DNA of 64,000 bases. Source: Limnephilus marmoratus. Lineage: Eukaryota > Arthropoda > Insecta > Trichoptera > Limnephilidae. The notes under the pieces are model-generated. The model had not been told where the DNA came from, ran no database searches, and worked only from the letters and a program-made list of their open reading frames with translations. The position numbers and the translations under genes were made by a program. The stretch is from positions 43,869,019 to 43,933,018 of the forward strand of contig OU862920.1 of assembly GCA_917880885.1 (NCBI GenBank), given 5' to 3'. Of this stretch, positions 22,092 through 33,219 are shown one piece after another; position 1 is the first letter of the stretch; each line of letters starts with the position of its first letter.

Positions 22092-22222
22092 TCAGATTGT
22101 GCAATTCACACGAGGTAGAAGTGAAACATTCAGAAAACTAAAATAGGCAAGAGTGGGAAGGTTTTGTATGTGTTTGTCTCCTTTTGTTGTCGCTGTTTTT
22201 CGTATCATCGAGTTTTAAATCG
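22092..22222 (-). mobile_element. Family B MITE with internal deletion
   Basis: Right-side block (CAATTCACACGAGGTAGAAG) is joined directly to GTATGTGTTTGTCTCC; the central ~80 bases are missing. Confidence 0.55.
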
Positions 22223-22659
22223 TATACATTTCATACATTTTCATTTTTTTTATTTTTTTTATATTAATATATTAAGAATTTTATTATAATTCTACTCATG
22301 CGAAACGATAGGAAAAACTTCAATTTATCCACTGCTAATTTTTTTTGTGTTCATAAGTAGTAAAGATTAATCAGAAATAGTAATTACGTCTACATAATAA
22401 AATTATGAATGGTTGACAAAACTGTATTTACTCGAGATTAAAGAACGTCAACCATTTTTAAGTAAAAAAAACCCTTTTTTTATTATCAAATGCAAATACG
22501 CATTCCATACTTAAAACGTGACATTGGAAGTCTTTAAAAAACTTTTCTAAATTATAATTAGCCAAAAATGTTGGTTAAGGTATTTTGGCTGCCAAGTTCA
22601 TAAAATAAATATTGTAAAATATGGATATTGGGAAGTATTCGAGGAAAAAGCGTAGGAAA

Positions 22660-22870
22660 CGACATTCTGTTTTATTCTGTTGCGTTCGGTCCAGGTCAGT
22701 TCAGTCTGGTTGGTTCTGGATTCGGCGGGTAAAGACTGTAAAGAGACTGGCGGTCGCAATGGCGTATGGCCGGGCCGTTGGACACTCGCTGAGGCTCTCC
22801 ACAAGCCGCTTGGCCGCCTGAAGTCGAGGGGAAAAGTATCTCAATTATCTATTGATGCGTTAGTGATTCG
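22660..22870. other. GC-rich island in AT-rich intron, unassigned
   Basis: The stretch from GTTGCGTTCGGTCCAGGTCA through GGCGGTCGCAATGGCGTATG to CCGCTTGGCCGCCTGAAGTC is far richer in G+C than its flanks and shares no repeat with the rest of the window. A reading frame 22621-22821 (66 residues, Arg/Lys-rich) shows no family motif. It could be an alternative exon, a promoter or an unrecognised repeat. Confidence 0.35.
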
Positions 22871-23057
22871 TGATTGTAGGCGTACTTGTGCCAATATAAG
22901 TTAGTGAGCAATTAACAATGAGTCGAATTTGTGACGCTATAAAATTAATTAAAATTTATAAGACCGTTCGGTATACTTGTAACGAAGTCTAGAGGCACTG
23001 TCACCGTCTGAATAGAGGGCCTAGACTTTGACGTGGAAGATAGTCTCAAATATTTTT

Positions 23058-23262
23058 GAAGTGAACACTGCTTTAGCACTTTTGTGATTTGAAACTCAAT
23101 GAAACGAAAAGGCGACACTAAAAAGAGACCTCCACATACATCCACAGTTTTAAGCCTGCGAGAGAATGAGATAGACTAATCGGTCTTCTCTTTTTGCTTC
23201 GTAGCCTCCCCACTCTTGAATACTTTAGTTTTCAAAAGGTTTCACTTCTGCTGCGGTATGAA
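23058..23262 (+). mobile_element. Family B MITE
   Basis: GAAGTGAACACTGCTTTAGC through AGGTTTCACTTCTGCTGCGG; most of the family core is present. Confidence 0.65.
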
Positions 23263-23551
23263 CCTTCCTTCTAATGATCGGAATCAACTGCGCTGCCAAC
23301 CGGGCCAAATCCCGAGTTGGTAAGACCTACATTTATTTCGAATATTAAGTGCTTTGATTTCTTCGAATTTCAAAAAAAATGTGTTCATGTCCGCGTGTGC
23401 ATATGTGCGTGATTAACTTGATCGAATGCATAGTCATCGACAACGAGTCGCCGATTCATATCTGCCGAGTTTCACCTCGATTGGATGTCGGGAAGTTGGT
23501 TAATTTCCATTTCCAAGATTTCGTTTCAAACAAACAAAAGAAAAATTCAAA

Positions 23552-24050
23552 TCTATAAATATATATATATATATAAAAATGAATCCCTATTTCCCTTGGT
23601 CACACTATAAATTTTGAACGACTTTACCTATTCATCTTTTTTTAAAGTTTTCTAATACTTTTTAGAAGGTTCTTACGGAAAGAAAAATTAAGAAAATTGC
23701 ACAGATAATTGGATAATTTCAGAAAACTTAACGACAGTTCGCGGGTTTTTTAAAGAATGGATATTTTAAATAGGTAGGTACCTGTGTAAGGTACCAAATT
23801 TGATTGATTGTTCTTATAAACAAATATTAATACAAAAATTAATAATTGTAATACACGAAAAATGAAAATTTGAATAAAAAACGGTGGCACGCGAGCTGTT
23901 TGAAAACTGAATGTACTAGGACTGAATATATGGAACGTGAGAGGGTAGGGGATGCGGGAGGAGAACGGGGACCCTCGGGAAAGGACATGCAGGGAGTAAC
24001 AATTTATTTCTTTCAATGTTACATTGCAACGCATGCCAGGAACCAGCTAG
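23552..24050 (+). mobile_element. Non-autonomous Helitron-like element (family H)
   Basis: Starts A|TCTATAAATATATATATA and ends GCCAGGAACCAGCTAG|T. The core TGGCACGCGAGCTGTTTGAA and the ACATGCAGGGAG...GCATGCC end match 4972-5567 and 26717-27127. A partial second copy of the terminus (24090-24150) follows in tandem. Confidence 0.65.
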
Positions 24051-24159
24051 TTGTGTATATAAAAAGAGATTTTTTAAAATCATTTCTAAATAAATGTCAT
24101 GCCGGGAACCAGCTACTTATGTATATAAAAAGGGATTTTTTAAAAAACATTTCTTAAAA

Positions 24160-24609
24160 AACAAATGACACAATATTTTCAGTGAAAGTAAAAGTAATTA
24201 TGGAATCAAATGAAGCAACAATTTTGCAAATTATAATATTATCTCTTTATCAGTATTTCTGAACATTATTCGGTAGATACGCTATATATAATACCTTGGT
24301 CTGGAGCCGTCGACCAGGGTTATACTCGGTCAAAGAGTCCTGCGGGAACAAACCCACTGTGTTACTTCCTACCGATCTCACGCGTTGAAATATTTTCAAT
24401 TGCTAGCGCCTTGGCGAGCATTTTTAACGATTATTACTGGCCGAATGGCTTAAAAACAATAAAAAAAACATTCTTAATTCGACACGCAAGTTTACTAGCA
24501 TAAACACCGAGTATCTTATTAATAAAAACCGTAATAATAAATTGCGATAACGGTATAAGGTGTACGGTAAACATAAGAAACTTCAAACCTGCTTGAAATT
24601 TATTCAATA
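24160..24609. other. Intron sequence, nothing recognised
   Basis: AT-rich; no supported feature. Confidence 0.4.
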
Positions 24610-25130
24610 CTAGCAGACCCGGCCACACGTTGCTGTGGCTAACGAAACACAACGCCATTACCTAACCTTTATAAAATCCACACCACCCGCTTGCCAGCTG
24701 CCCGCTGCCCGCTGCCTTAATTGAATATTTGAATTTCTCGGCTTTTCTCTACTATAATAAGCATGTTTTATACATATAAAGTAATTAACTCGCCACTAAT
24801 TATACAATGCTTGCAATGCAACACTAGATATTTGAAAAGAGAAAATCAAATACCTACTTACTCTAGGACATCTATTTTCCAAAATCTTCCGTAGAACGAA
24901 TTTCAAAAGTGACTATAGTACGGCCCGCCAGCCGTTTTAAATCGCACTAAAATATGTTTTCTTTGAATTTCTCGTCTTTTCTCTAGTATAATTTACATGT
25001 ATTATACATATAAACATTCCTCTTCAATCACTCTATCTATTGGTGAAAACCGTATGAATATCCGTTGCGTAGTTTAAAAGATTAACGCGCACATACATTT
25101 TGAGCGACTTCATTTTATACTATGTAATGA
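24610..25130 (-). mobile_element. Non-autonomous Helitron-like element (family D), internally duplicated
   Basis: On the minus strand it begins A|TCATTACATAGTATAAAATG and ends GGCCGGGTCTGCTAG|T. A segment containing CTCGGCTTTTCTCTACTATA is repeated about 230 bp apart (24735 and 24968). Confidence 0.6.
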
Positions 25131-25239
25131 TAATGATGAAATGATGATGATGATGGTCATCAATACTAAATCCCAAGGAAATCCTAACGCATTTGGTGTA
25201 TTTTTAAGTACATCTATTTAATTTCGCTTTGATTAAAGG

Positions 25240-25515
25240 ATTGAATATTGGAATGCTGTCATTATTCTACCGATATTTTAATGCAAGATGGTCGGAATTC
25301 TAGCGTCGTTGATTCCTTCGGCACCGGTGCACAGTCGGTCGGGAAGAATTTGCCGGCATCTGTGTTTCCTTCCTTCTACGACATGGGTCTCTTCAAGACC
25401 CGGGTTTACGCCTTCTTTTCGACAAAAAGACCCTCCACATAGCATCCCTTAAGCGCCCTTGAGGTGATTTTTCACAAAAACGGCGCTCTATAAATTGTCC
25501 AATTATTATTATTAT
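25240..25515 (+). pseudogene. Jockey/CR1-like LINE 3' fragment with (TTA)n tail
   Basis: Encodes pieces of the LINE C-terminus (GMLSLFYR-like at 25250, then NLPASVFPSFYDMGLFKTRV) with an internal deletion. It ends AGCGCCCTTGAGGTGATTTT...GGCGCTC and a (TTA)n tail. This 3' end differs from that of the main LINE and matches the solitary tail at 1480-1553, so a second subfamily exists. Confidence 0.65.
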
Positions 25516-25685
25516 TATTATTATTATCCCCAAATATAGGCCCTGAGGTAAAAAAAAAAAAATCTAAATTGGAAAATGAACCCCCTTCCCGACATCCGAT
25601 TGAGCTGAATCTCGGCAGATAGAGTCATTCATTCTATGAACATTCGTTGACACTCATGCACAACTCAAGTTTACAGCAGATAAAA

Positions 25686-26131
25686 CATTTTTTTTACATT
25701 AGCTCCACACAGGAGGCCCTGGGGAAAAATAATTCCCCTCAGGGCCTAGGTCATTTTAGGGATGATATGTGGAGGGTCTTTTTAGGGAAGGAAGGAGAAA
25801 CAGTTCTGGGAAGGAAAGGGGTATGTGGAGTGGAATCTGAGGGTCAGTGTGTCCAGGAGTGACGGACGTATGAATCCATCCCTCCCGCTGCGGTGCAAGG
25901 CGATATTCTGAGAGAGTACGACTGAATAAGTCAAAGGGACTCCCCCAACCATTCTCTCCCGATCCAGACCTGCCAGGCTGCTGGTGGGCAGACGCATCTA
26001 CCGCCAAGACCCGAACTCCGCCAAGAACATCACCCCATGAACCCGGGCACCCCTGCTAAGTCACCAAGCAGAGGTGTTGATTATCCCATAAATTGTTCCC
26101 GGGGCGGCGGTACACATACCCGCCTCCCAAA
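25686..26131 (-). mobile_element. LINE-tailed ~450-bp retroposon (family G), full-length
   Basis: 3' end: AGGCCCTGGGGAAAAATAATTCCCCTCAGGGCCT hairpin region (25711-25745). 5' end: CGGGGCGGCGGTACACATAC near 26105. The body includes CGGGCACCCCTGCTAAGTCA and GCAGACGCATCTACCGCC. The hairpin is that of the Jockey/CR1-like LINE, so the LINE machinery probably mobilises it. Confidence 0.6.
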
Positions 26132-26716
26132 TTAATAAAAATAAATAATTCACAATACATTAAATAAATGTCGGTACTATCCAATTGGGATTTGGCTTGG
26201 GGTTGACGTTGTTGACTGCAGTCCCTAAAAAGGAAAGTTGAATCCTCAAAAAAAATAAATTTAAAAGACATTTGAAAATAGATGCATTGCGGTTTAAAAA
26301 AAACTTGGTTTTTTTACGGGTTAATTTTATACGGATACTGACTTTTACCGGTCAAGGTTTGCTTAATTGGGTGACAATATTGAATGAATAGGCATTGTTT
26401 TTTTTTTACTGTTCGCATTATATTATTATGTGATGGCGGAAGTTCATGGAAGACCTGCATTTGTGTCACAAAAAATAAACAATTAAAAATTGTGATGACT
26501 TTAAGAAATATTTGTCAATTGACCCCGTTACATTTGGAGTCCGTGTGGATTTAAGGCATTGTCAACTGTTGTTTACTATAATTAAAATTTGTCATTATTA
26601 TACATTTAAACCTATTTCAGAGAAAGAAATTATGTGAAGACAAATGTGAATTAAAGGTTTTGTTTGGTTATAAAAACTTCGCAAACAAAGACTGAAATTC
26701 TGCCACAAATATACTA
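26132..26716. other. Intron sequence, nothing recognised
   Basis: AT-rich; no supported feature. Confidence 0.4.
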
Positions 26717-27127
26717 TCTTCTATATCTACATATTTTATAAATAAAAATGAATCGCCGAAATGTATGTACGCACATAACTTCCGAATGACTGCACCAAAT
26801 TGGATAATTCTTTTTTTTTGGGTTCGTTATTGTCAGGACAAAGTTTGTATAAAAGAAGTGTTGAGCTCGAGCATAATGAAATATGTATAAAAAATTGCAA
26901 TTGGTGGCACGCGAGCTCTTTGAAACTGAATGTACCGGGAATGAATGTATGGAATGCTGGAGCGGGGACGGGGGTGGGGAGAGGGAAGGCGGAGTGGGAA
27001 AGCGTGAGGAAAGAGGATGCGGGAGACGAAGGGGAGGCGGAAGGGAACGGGTGAATGGGAAAGGACACGCAGGGAGAAACAATTTCTTTATTAAGTGGCA
27101 TAGAAACGCATGCCGGGAACTCGCTAG
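26717..27127 (+). mobile_element. Non-autonomous Helitron-like element (family H), complete
   Basis: Starts A|TCTTCTATATCTACATATTT, ends GCCGGGAACTCGCTAG|T, with the purine-rich core of the family. The two opposed reading frames inside are artefacts of the purine-rich strand. Confidence 0.65.
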
Positions 27128-27533
27128 TTATTTATAAATTTATTATGCATTTTATTTCATTAATTGTATTTGTAATAAAATTCTGGTAAATTAAAATAAA
27201 ATAAACACGTATAGGCTTTATTATTTAACAAGTAAAGTAGCACACCGTCCTGTCTACGTCACAAAGGCCAAACCAACAAATTGCAATAAGCACATTTTGC
27301 TGCAATTTACCCTTGAAACGCTTAGAATCCTGGTAAGAACTCACGCCACGATTTTATGGTTTTTTTAACCTTAAAAATGCTCATGAAATACTAACATAAT
27401 TTTTTTAGCTTCGCTACGAAATAATGCAACGTAATGTTAACCTAGCTTGTAATTTTGTAACTTGCATTGCTTTTTTTATCTGTGAAAATGCGCGAACTGC
27501 TAAAATCTTCTTCTTTTGTATAAATAAAGGTAA
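27128..27533. other. Intron sequence, nothing recognised
   Basis: AT-rich; no supported feature. Confidence 0.4.
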
Positions 27534-27935
27534 TCTTATATATAAAAAAGAATCGCTGAATGTGTTGCTAAGCGCAAATCTCGAGAGCAGCTGAACCGAT
27601 TTCGCTAATTCTTTTTTTATAATATTCCTTGAAGTACGAGGATGGTTCTTACGGAGAGAAAAATTAAGAAAATTGCTTAGAAAAATGGATAATTTCAGAA
27701 AACATTACAACTATCGCACGTTTGACAGTTCGCGTGTTTGAGAATGACATTTTGGAAAACAATGATTGTTAAATCAGGATTCTATTTTTGAAAATCTTTA
27801 AGTTGATAAATTTATTAAAAGTAGGTACTCCCCTAATAGTTTGAATATGTTAGGTACCAAATTTAATATACATGAAAAATGGAAATTTGAATAAAAATTG
27901 AAAAACTGAATGTACTGGGATTGAATTTAATAAAT
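27534..27935 (+). mobile_element. Family H Helitron-like element, 3'-truncated
   Basis: Starts A|TCTTATATATAAAAAAGAAT with CGAGAGCAGCTGAACCGATT. It follows the 23552 copy to TGAATGTACTGGGATTGAAT, where the match stops before the purine-rich core. Confidence 0.5.
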
Positions 27936-28121
27936 AAAACAGAGTTTAATAAATCGCAAAAATAATTGTGATTTATGTTTTTTGTTAATTAATTTTTGTT
28001 GGGATTAATTTATCGTTTGCAATTCTGAGCTTTCGGTAATTTCGATAAATGGAAAAAATCAGTAAACAATACAGTAAACGTAAATTGAAATCATGCCATA
28101 CTTTTTATTATGAAAACAGTT

Positions 28122-28523
28122 GACGGCCGGTGTAGTGCAGCGGTAAGGCGCTTGACTCGCATTCCGAAGGTCACGGGATCGAATCCCGGCGTGGCAAATA
28201 AATTTCATTTGATTAATTTGTGTATTTCACAATTTATTCATTTAAAATAATATATATTATATTTGCGGCACGTTCCAGAGTGGAAGATACTCTCAGAATC
28301 GCCCTGGTGTAAGACCACCATTCAGAATTGAAACGTTGCCTGAAGTGGCTTTCGCCGTGTTTAGTGACCAAATCTGACTGTACTTCCCCACCTTCCTCTT
28401 CCCTATCTCCTTCCCTCCCCACTACCTTCAGCCTCACAACATACCCCATTTGGGGATGCCATAGTCTCACTGGCTCCAGATGGGAGCAGTTGGGGCTCTT
28501 GTGCGGTATTCATGTAAAAAAAA
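28122..28523 (+). mobile_element. tRNA-derived SINE (family S), complete copy
   Basis: Head GGCCGGTGTAGTGCAGCGGT carries the A box, and GGATCGAATCC at 28176-28186 is the B box. The body and the tail GTATTCATGTAAAAAAAAGG follow. This copy is the best guide to the element's limits and lies head-to-head with the copy at 28892-29292. Confidence 0.85.
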
Positions 28524-28624
28524 GGTTAATTAATTACTTCTTCAAACTTTATGGCTAATATTAACTCATTTTAATTAAATGAAAACAAATAACTTTGCTA
28601 AAACACTACTATATACCTAATAAA

Positions 28625-28672
28625 GATTATCAACATGTTTCGAAAACAAAGTTTTCTTCGTCAGGATAAGAT
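28625..28672 (-). ncRNA. Hammerhead-ribozyme-like motif (Penelope-type)
   Basis: On the minus strand CTGACGA (28664-28658) is followed by A, a perfect 6-bp stem II (GAAAAC/GTTTTC, loop TTT) and GAAAC (28641-28637). This matches the CUGANGA...GAAA core. Penelope-like retroelements are known to carry such motifs. Stem I and stem III are not clear. Confidence 0.4.
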
Positions 28673-28891
28673 TAATTAAAAAAATTACAAAAGACAAACA
28701 AGTATAGACAAATAATATTGACTATATAGTGGTGTTTTAACAAAGTTGTTTGTTTCCATTTAAGTAAATTTTTTTTACCAGGGGAAATTACGCCTTTTGT
28801 CAATAGACAAGTCTCTGATGTAGAAATAATTATAATATAACGGTGGAGAGAGAGAGTCGATCAGATCTTCAATAAATACACTTTTAATTTA

Positions 28892-29292
28892 TTTTTTTTA
28901 CAGTGAATAACCGCACAAGAATCTCAACTGCTCCCGTCTGGAGCCAGTGAGACTATCGCATCCCCAATAGTGAGGCTGAAGGTAGTGGGGAGGGGAAGGA
29001 GGTGGGGAAGTGGAAGGTTGGGAAGTACCTGGCTATTCAGATCTGGTCACCAAACACGGCTAAAGCCATTTTCAAGCAACGTTTCAATTCTGAATGGTGG
29101 TCTTACACCAGGGCGATACTGATAGTATCTTCCACTCTAGAACATGCCGCAAATATACTATATATTATTTTAAATGAATTAATTGTGAAATAACACAAAT
29201 TAATCAAATAAAATTTATTTGCGCATGCCGGGTTTGAACCCGCGACCTCTGGACTGTGAGTCAAGAGTCTTACCCACTGGACTACGGAGGTC
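28892..29292 (-). mobile_element. tRNA-derived SINE (family S)
   Basis: Same layout as 18613-19025, including CCTCTGGACTGTGAGTCAAG in the anticodon-arm region and the B box (GGTTTGAACCC on the plus strand reading). A short deletion removes CATTTGGGGTATG-type sequence near 28968. Confidence 0.75.
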
Positions 29293-30410
29293 GTCAAATT
29301 GTTGATTGATTCAAAGTTGATAAATAAAATATGGCTGCGTCAAGAGCCATGTTCCCAAATAGACGTATCTGGTGATTTAGAAATTTGTCTTTTTAAAATT
29401 GAATGCTTGTTGAACCTTTGTAAATATATTTTTTTAAACAGATGAGGACATTTACTATTGAAAACTGCCGTTTATAGAAAAAAAAGCAAAAGTTACACTA
29501 ATCCTGTAAAAATGCAAAACATTACAGGTACCCATCATTTTTTCCAGTCATCATTCATGGTACTCATGACGTGATTGAAAAAATGTTTGATATCCGAGGA
29601 AGACATGAATCGATGTATAGTAAAAAGAGGTACGTGAGGTACGTGGTGTACGTGTGAACAAAAAATGGAGTGTAACGAGAATGTATGACGTGGAAGTGAA
29701 TTGTAGAAGAAGTCAGAGAAGCCTGAAGAAGACATGACACCATCAAAAGAATTAAATACTTACGTGTGGTAAAATGAGGCGCATTTGACGGGTTAAGGAA
29801 AATGTCGTGGAAGAATAACGTGAAAGTGAATGGTAGAATAAGTCTAGGACACTCGAGGAAGACATTGAACGATCAAGTGAAACAAATACTTTAAAAAAAA
29901 TTCTATCTGAATCGTACACCACGTTGTCGTACCATTACCATCGTTCTATCGTACACCACGTACCACACTCGAGGAAGACATTGAACGATCAAGTGAAACA
30001 AATACTTTAAAAAAAATTCTATCTGAACCAAAATATTATTTCTACCTTAAAACAATTCAAAGGTTTCAGGTAGGTACACTAGAAGTCACGACCCCAAAAC
30101 TTTACTCTGAATCCAGATCAATGCCGTGTATACTTCAGTTAGTATAATATAGATCATCAATTATATATTACTGATTGTTATAATTGATTTAGTTACTTGT
30201 GAATAATAATACATAGCACTAGTAGAATTAGTAAAAGCAGACATGATGTCTGTAGGGGTATACATTGTATTGTGTGGTCCTACAATGAGGGGGTAGGTAG
30301 GTATAGTAGAATGAGAACAGGCTCTTTACGACCGTCCAATAAACTAAACATTCTGCATAATTAATATTGTCATGGCAGAAGCCAAATCGAATCGCTAATT
30401 TTTCAATAAC
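29293..30410. other. Intron sequence with decayed RTE tails
   Basis: 29595-29740 and 29815-29890 resemble RTE LINE C-terminal coding sequence (cf. the NVNGRISLGHSRKTLNDQVK-type reading). A direct repeat of ACTCGAGGAAGACATTGAAC with TACTTTAAAAAAAATTCTAT occurs at 29850-29910 and 29967-30021. Otherwise AT-rich. Confidence 0.4.
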
Positions 30411-30600
30411 AACGACCTCCACGGTGGAGCACTAGATCCTTGGCTACGAGACCAGAGGTCACCGGGTCAAAACCCCACAAAGTGCGAAAGAAAATATTTC
30501 ATTGTTTTCCATGCACAGTTTAAATAAATTAATGAAACCATAATATTTGTGCTTCTTTCCAGATCGGAAGATGCTTTCATTAACCAGACCTGAATTGTAA
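30411..30600 (+). mobile_element. tRNA-like SINE head, other family
   Basis: GGTGGAGCACTAGATCC (A-box-like) and GTCACCGGGTCAAAACCCC (B-box-like) are followed by an unrelated body to about 30600. Only one copy is present in the window. Confidence 0.35.
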
Positions 30601-30659
30601 ATTATCTTCATCTTTAGAAATCGAATTATGGCATTATCAAATGGTTCATTATATTATTT

Positions 30660-31053
30660 TGTGTGTGATTACCGCTCAAAATTCCAACTGCTCTCGTCTA
30701 GAGCCAATGAGACTATGGCTTCCTCAAGTTATGAGGCTGAAGGTAGTGGGGTGGGGAAGGAGAGGGGGAAGGAGGAGGTGGGAAGGTATCTGACTATTCA
30801 GATCTGGTCACCAAACACGGATAAAAACCATTTAAAGCGACGTTTCAATCTGTGATTCCGAGTGGTGGTCTAACACCAGGGTGATACTAAAAATAACTTT
30901 CACTCTGGAACATGCAGCAAATATACTAAATATTATTTTTAATAATAAATTATGAAATAACACAAATCAATCAAATAAAATAAAAATTTGCTCGTCGGAA
31001 TTCGAACTCGGAACCTTCAGTTAAGTGAATAATATTGCTGGTCTAGAGCCTTA
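30660..31053 (-). mobile_element. tRNA-derived SINE (family S), diverged copy
   Basis: Matches the body (GAGCCAATGAGACTATGGCT, CAGATCTGGTCACCAAACAC) and the head (GGAATTCGAACTCGGAACCT), with many substitutions. Confidence 0.6.
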
Positions 31054-31065
31054 CCAAGATTTGGA

Positions 31066-31153
31066 GACCAAAACTCCATTTTCATTTTTTACTCCACATA
31101 ATGTCGGGAACCACTGGTTAAAGTTAGTGAAACACGTCCCTTAACACCCTGTA
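31066..31153. mobile_element. Family A MITE, right-end fragment
   Basis: TTTTTTACTCCACATAATGT and CACGTCCCTTAACACCCTG|TA match the terminal repeat of the A family. Confidence 0.6.
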
Positions 31154-31264
31154 CATTGGGAGCTAGATATCAAGGTATGTTGGCCATGGGACAGTACCAC
31201 CCAGACTTGATATATTATTATATAATGAGAGAAGGGATTCTGTACTTTGTAACATTTGTATTTA

Positions 31265-31528
31265 TTTTTTACATGAGCTCCACACAGGAGGCCATGAGGA
31301 AAATAATTTCCCTCAGGGCCTATGTCATCTTTGTGGATGCTGTGTGGAGGTTTTTTTAAGGAAAGGAAGGGGAGGAAAAGTGTTTAAGGGGTGGGTAGGA
31401 AACTAAGGTTCAGTGTGTCCTGGTCATCCGCCTCCTAGAGCTAGACAAACCTCACCCCATGATCCCAGGCACCCCTGCTAAATCACTAAACGCAGCGAAC
31501 CACTTGGGGTGACCTACGGCAGAGGTGT
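31265..31528 (-). mobile_element. LINE-tailed retroposon (family G), internally deleted
   Basis: 3' hairpin (GGCCATGAGGAAAATAATTT and complement) and 5' blocks (CAGGCACCCCTGCTAAATCA, ACCACTTGGGGTGACCTACG). Confidence 0.55.
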
Positions 31529-32293
31529 ATAAACTTACAAACTTTTCGCAATACTATTCGAGGTCAGGAAAAAACCTTTTCAGTGTTCCCTATGAATAAA
31601 AACCTTCCGTGTCCCATAAATATTATAATTTATTTTTTAAACGTTCTATTTTGTGTAAATGCAATAGTGCATGTAGCAAGAACATAAGGTCTTTTATATA
31701 TTTTACTAGTCATGAAGAAAAATATGCAGATCTCTCTAAATTAGGCGAAAATGCAAAAACGAGATGACATTTAAATGCGTGATGAATATTCAAAGTATGT
31801 ACCTTAAAAAAAACGTAACTAAAATGTTGCGAATTGCAACGGAACAAGTTATAAGTAACAAGATGACATTCCGGAAAGCTGAAAGTATTCTGCTTGATTT
31901 AGTATTTAAACGGGTTCAATTGACAACATTCTAAAACTGTTTGAAAAACCGAAATAGTTGACAGATGACGAGGAATTAAAATTTTTCAATGTTTTAATCG
32001 CCGCAGGCGAGTTTTGGAAACCCGATTGTATTTATGTATGATTGTTAAAAGTAAAATATATAAAATACATACATACATAAATGAATTACATATTATACAA
32101 AACATGGTAATCAAAAAGCTATTTCATTTCAGATCCAGAACATCTACAAAAAATATATAAATGGAGACAAAACTATTTAAATTAAGAAAACTATATGAAT
32201 ATAACATATGTCTCCATATATACAAAATAAATAATAAATCGTACATACAAACACAGAATTCTTTAAAACGTCCCAATTACACATACGCTACGA
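31529..32293. other. Intron sequence, nothing recognised
   Basis: AT-rich; no supported feature. Confidence 0.4.
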
Positions 32294-33219
32294 CAGGGAT
32301 GGCGAACAATGGCACGTGTGCCATTAATGGCACGCGACATAATATTTTGGGCACGTCAGTGATCAGTGAACACAAAATTTATTATGCAATACGAAAAAAA
32401 GTGTGACGTCATTTGATAAACTGAATTTTTCCCTATTCGATTGGTTGGAAATTGATGAATTTGAAATGCAGCTGATTGATTTCCAGTTTAGCTTAATATG
32501 GATTCAAAAATTTGTTGAAACAAGAAGAGAGTTAAAATTAATTGAAACAGAAAGATTCACAGGTAATATAAGTAAAAATGCTAATAACTGAATTTTGGAA
32601 ACATGGAATGCGTTACAAGACACATTTAATTGTTTGAAGAAGCTGGCTCATGCTATTTTAACAATATTTTCATCGACCTAGTCATTATTTTCATAGATGA
32701 ATAACAAAGATTCGGTTAGAGAAAGTTTGAAAGATGACTCCAGTTCAGCATGCATTCTGCTAAAAGTAACATCTTAAAACCCTAACATATGTTATTTGTC
32801 CTCTAACCTGCAACAACAGAAGTCACCCTAATTTTACTTTAATTTAAAATACACGTATAACTCTAAACGTTCCTATTTTTTTAACTTAATAAAGAGTTTT
32901 TAATTGTCAAGAATTAATTATTATTAAAAAAATGAAATAATTCATTCCTTCGTCAGGGAACGTTTGTTCCGAAACCGGTCGGATTTGCGCATCAAAGAAG
33001 TGGTTTATACAAAGTTGAATTATTTCATTTTTCTATAATGAATAACCACAAAGTAATAGCTACATTCAAAAATATAAAAAAATAAAAATAAAAATAAAAT
33101 TATTATTATTATTTTCCCAATAATCAAAAAGTCAAAATTATTTGATGGCATGCCTATGACCTCATTAAACATTTCTTTAGAAAAATGGCACGATGATACT
33201 TAAAGGTTCTCCATCCCTG
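32294..33219. mobile_element. hAT element with decayed transposase C-terminus
   Basis: Terminal repeats CAGGGATGGCGAAC and (reverse complement) CAGGGATGGAGAACC. TSD CGCTACGA/CGCGACGA (7 of 8) at 32286-32293 and 33220-33227. Inside, 32403-32700 on the plus strand encodes EIDEFEMQLIDFQFSLIWIQ and, after a stop, NALQDTFNCLKKLAHAILTI, resembling the C-terminal region of hAT/EPM2AIP1-like transposases. A degenerate hammerhead-like stretch lies at 32944-32985. Confidence 0.75.

Noticed and set aside
26714..27101. Long opposed frames on both strands, Pro/Ser/Leu-rich on one strand
   Set aside because: They are caused by the purine-rich core of a Helitron-like element; the same happens at 5170-5582.
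28122..28200. Possible functional tRNA gene
   Set aside because: It has A and B boxes but poor acceptor pairing and is continuous with a repeated SINE body.
32944..32985. Hammerhead-like stretch with GGAAC/GTTCC stem and GAAAC
   Set aside because: The CTGANGA box is absent on the coding side (TTCGTCA instead), so it was kept only as a note on the hAT element that contains it.
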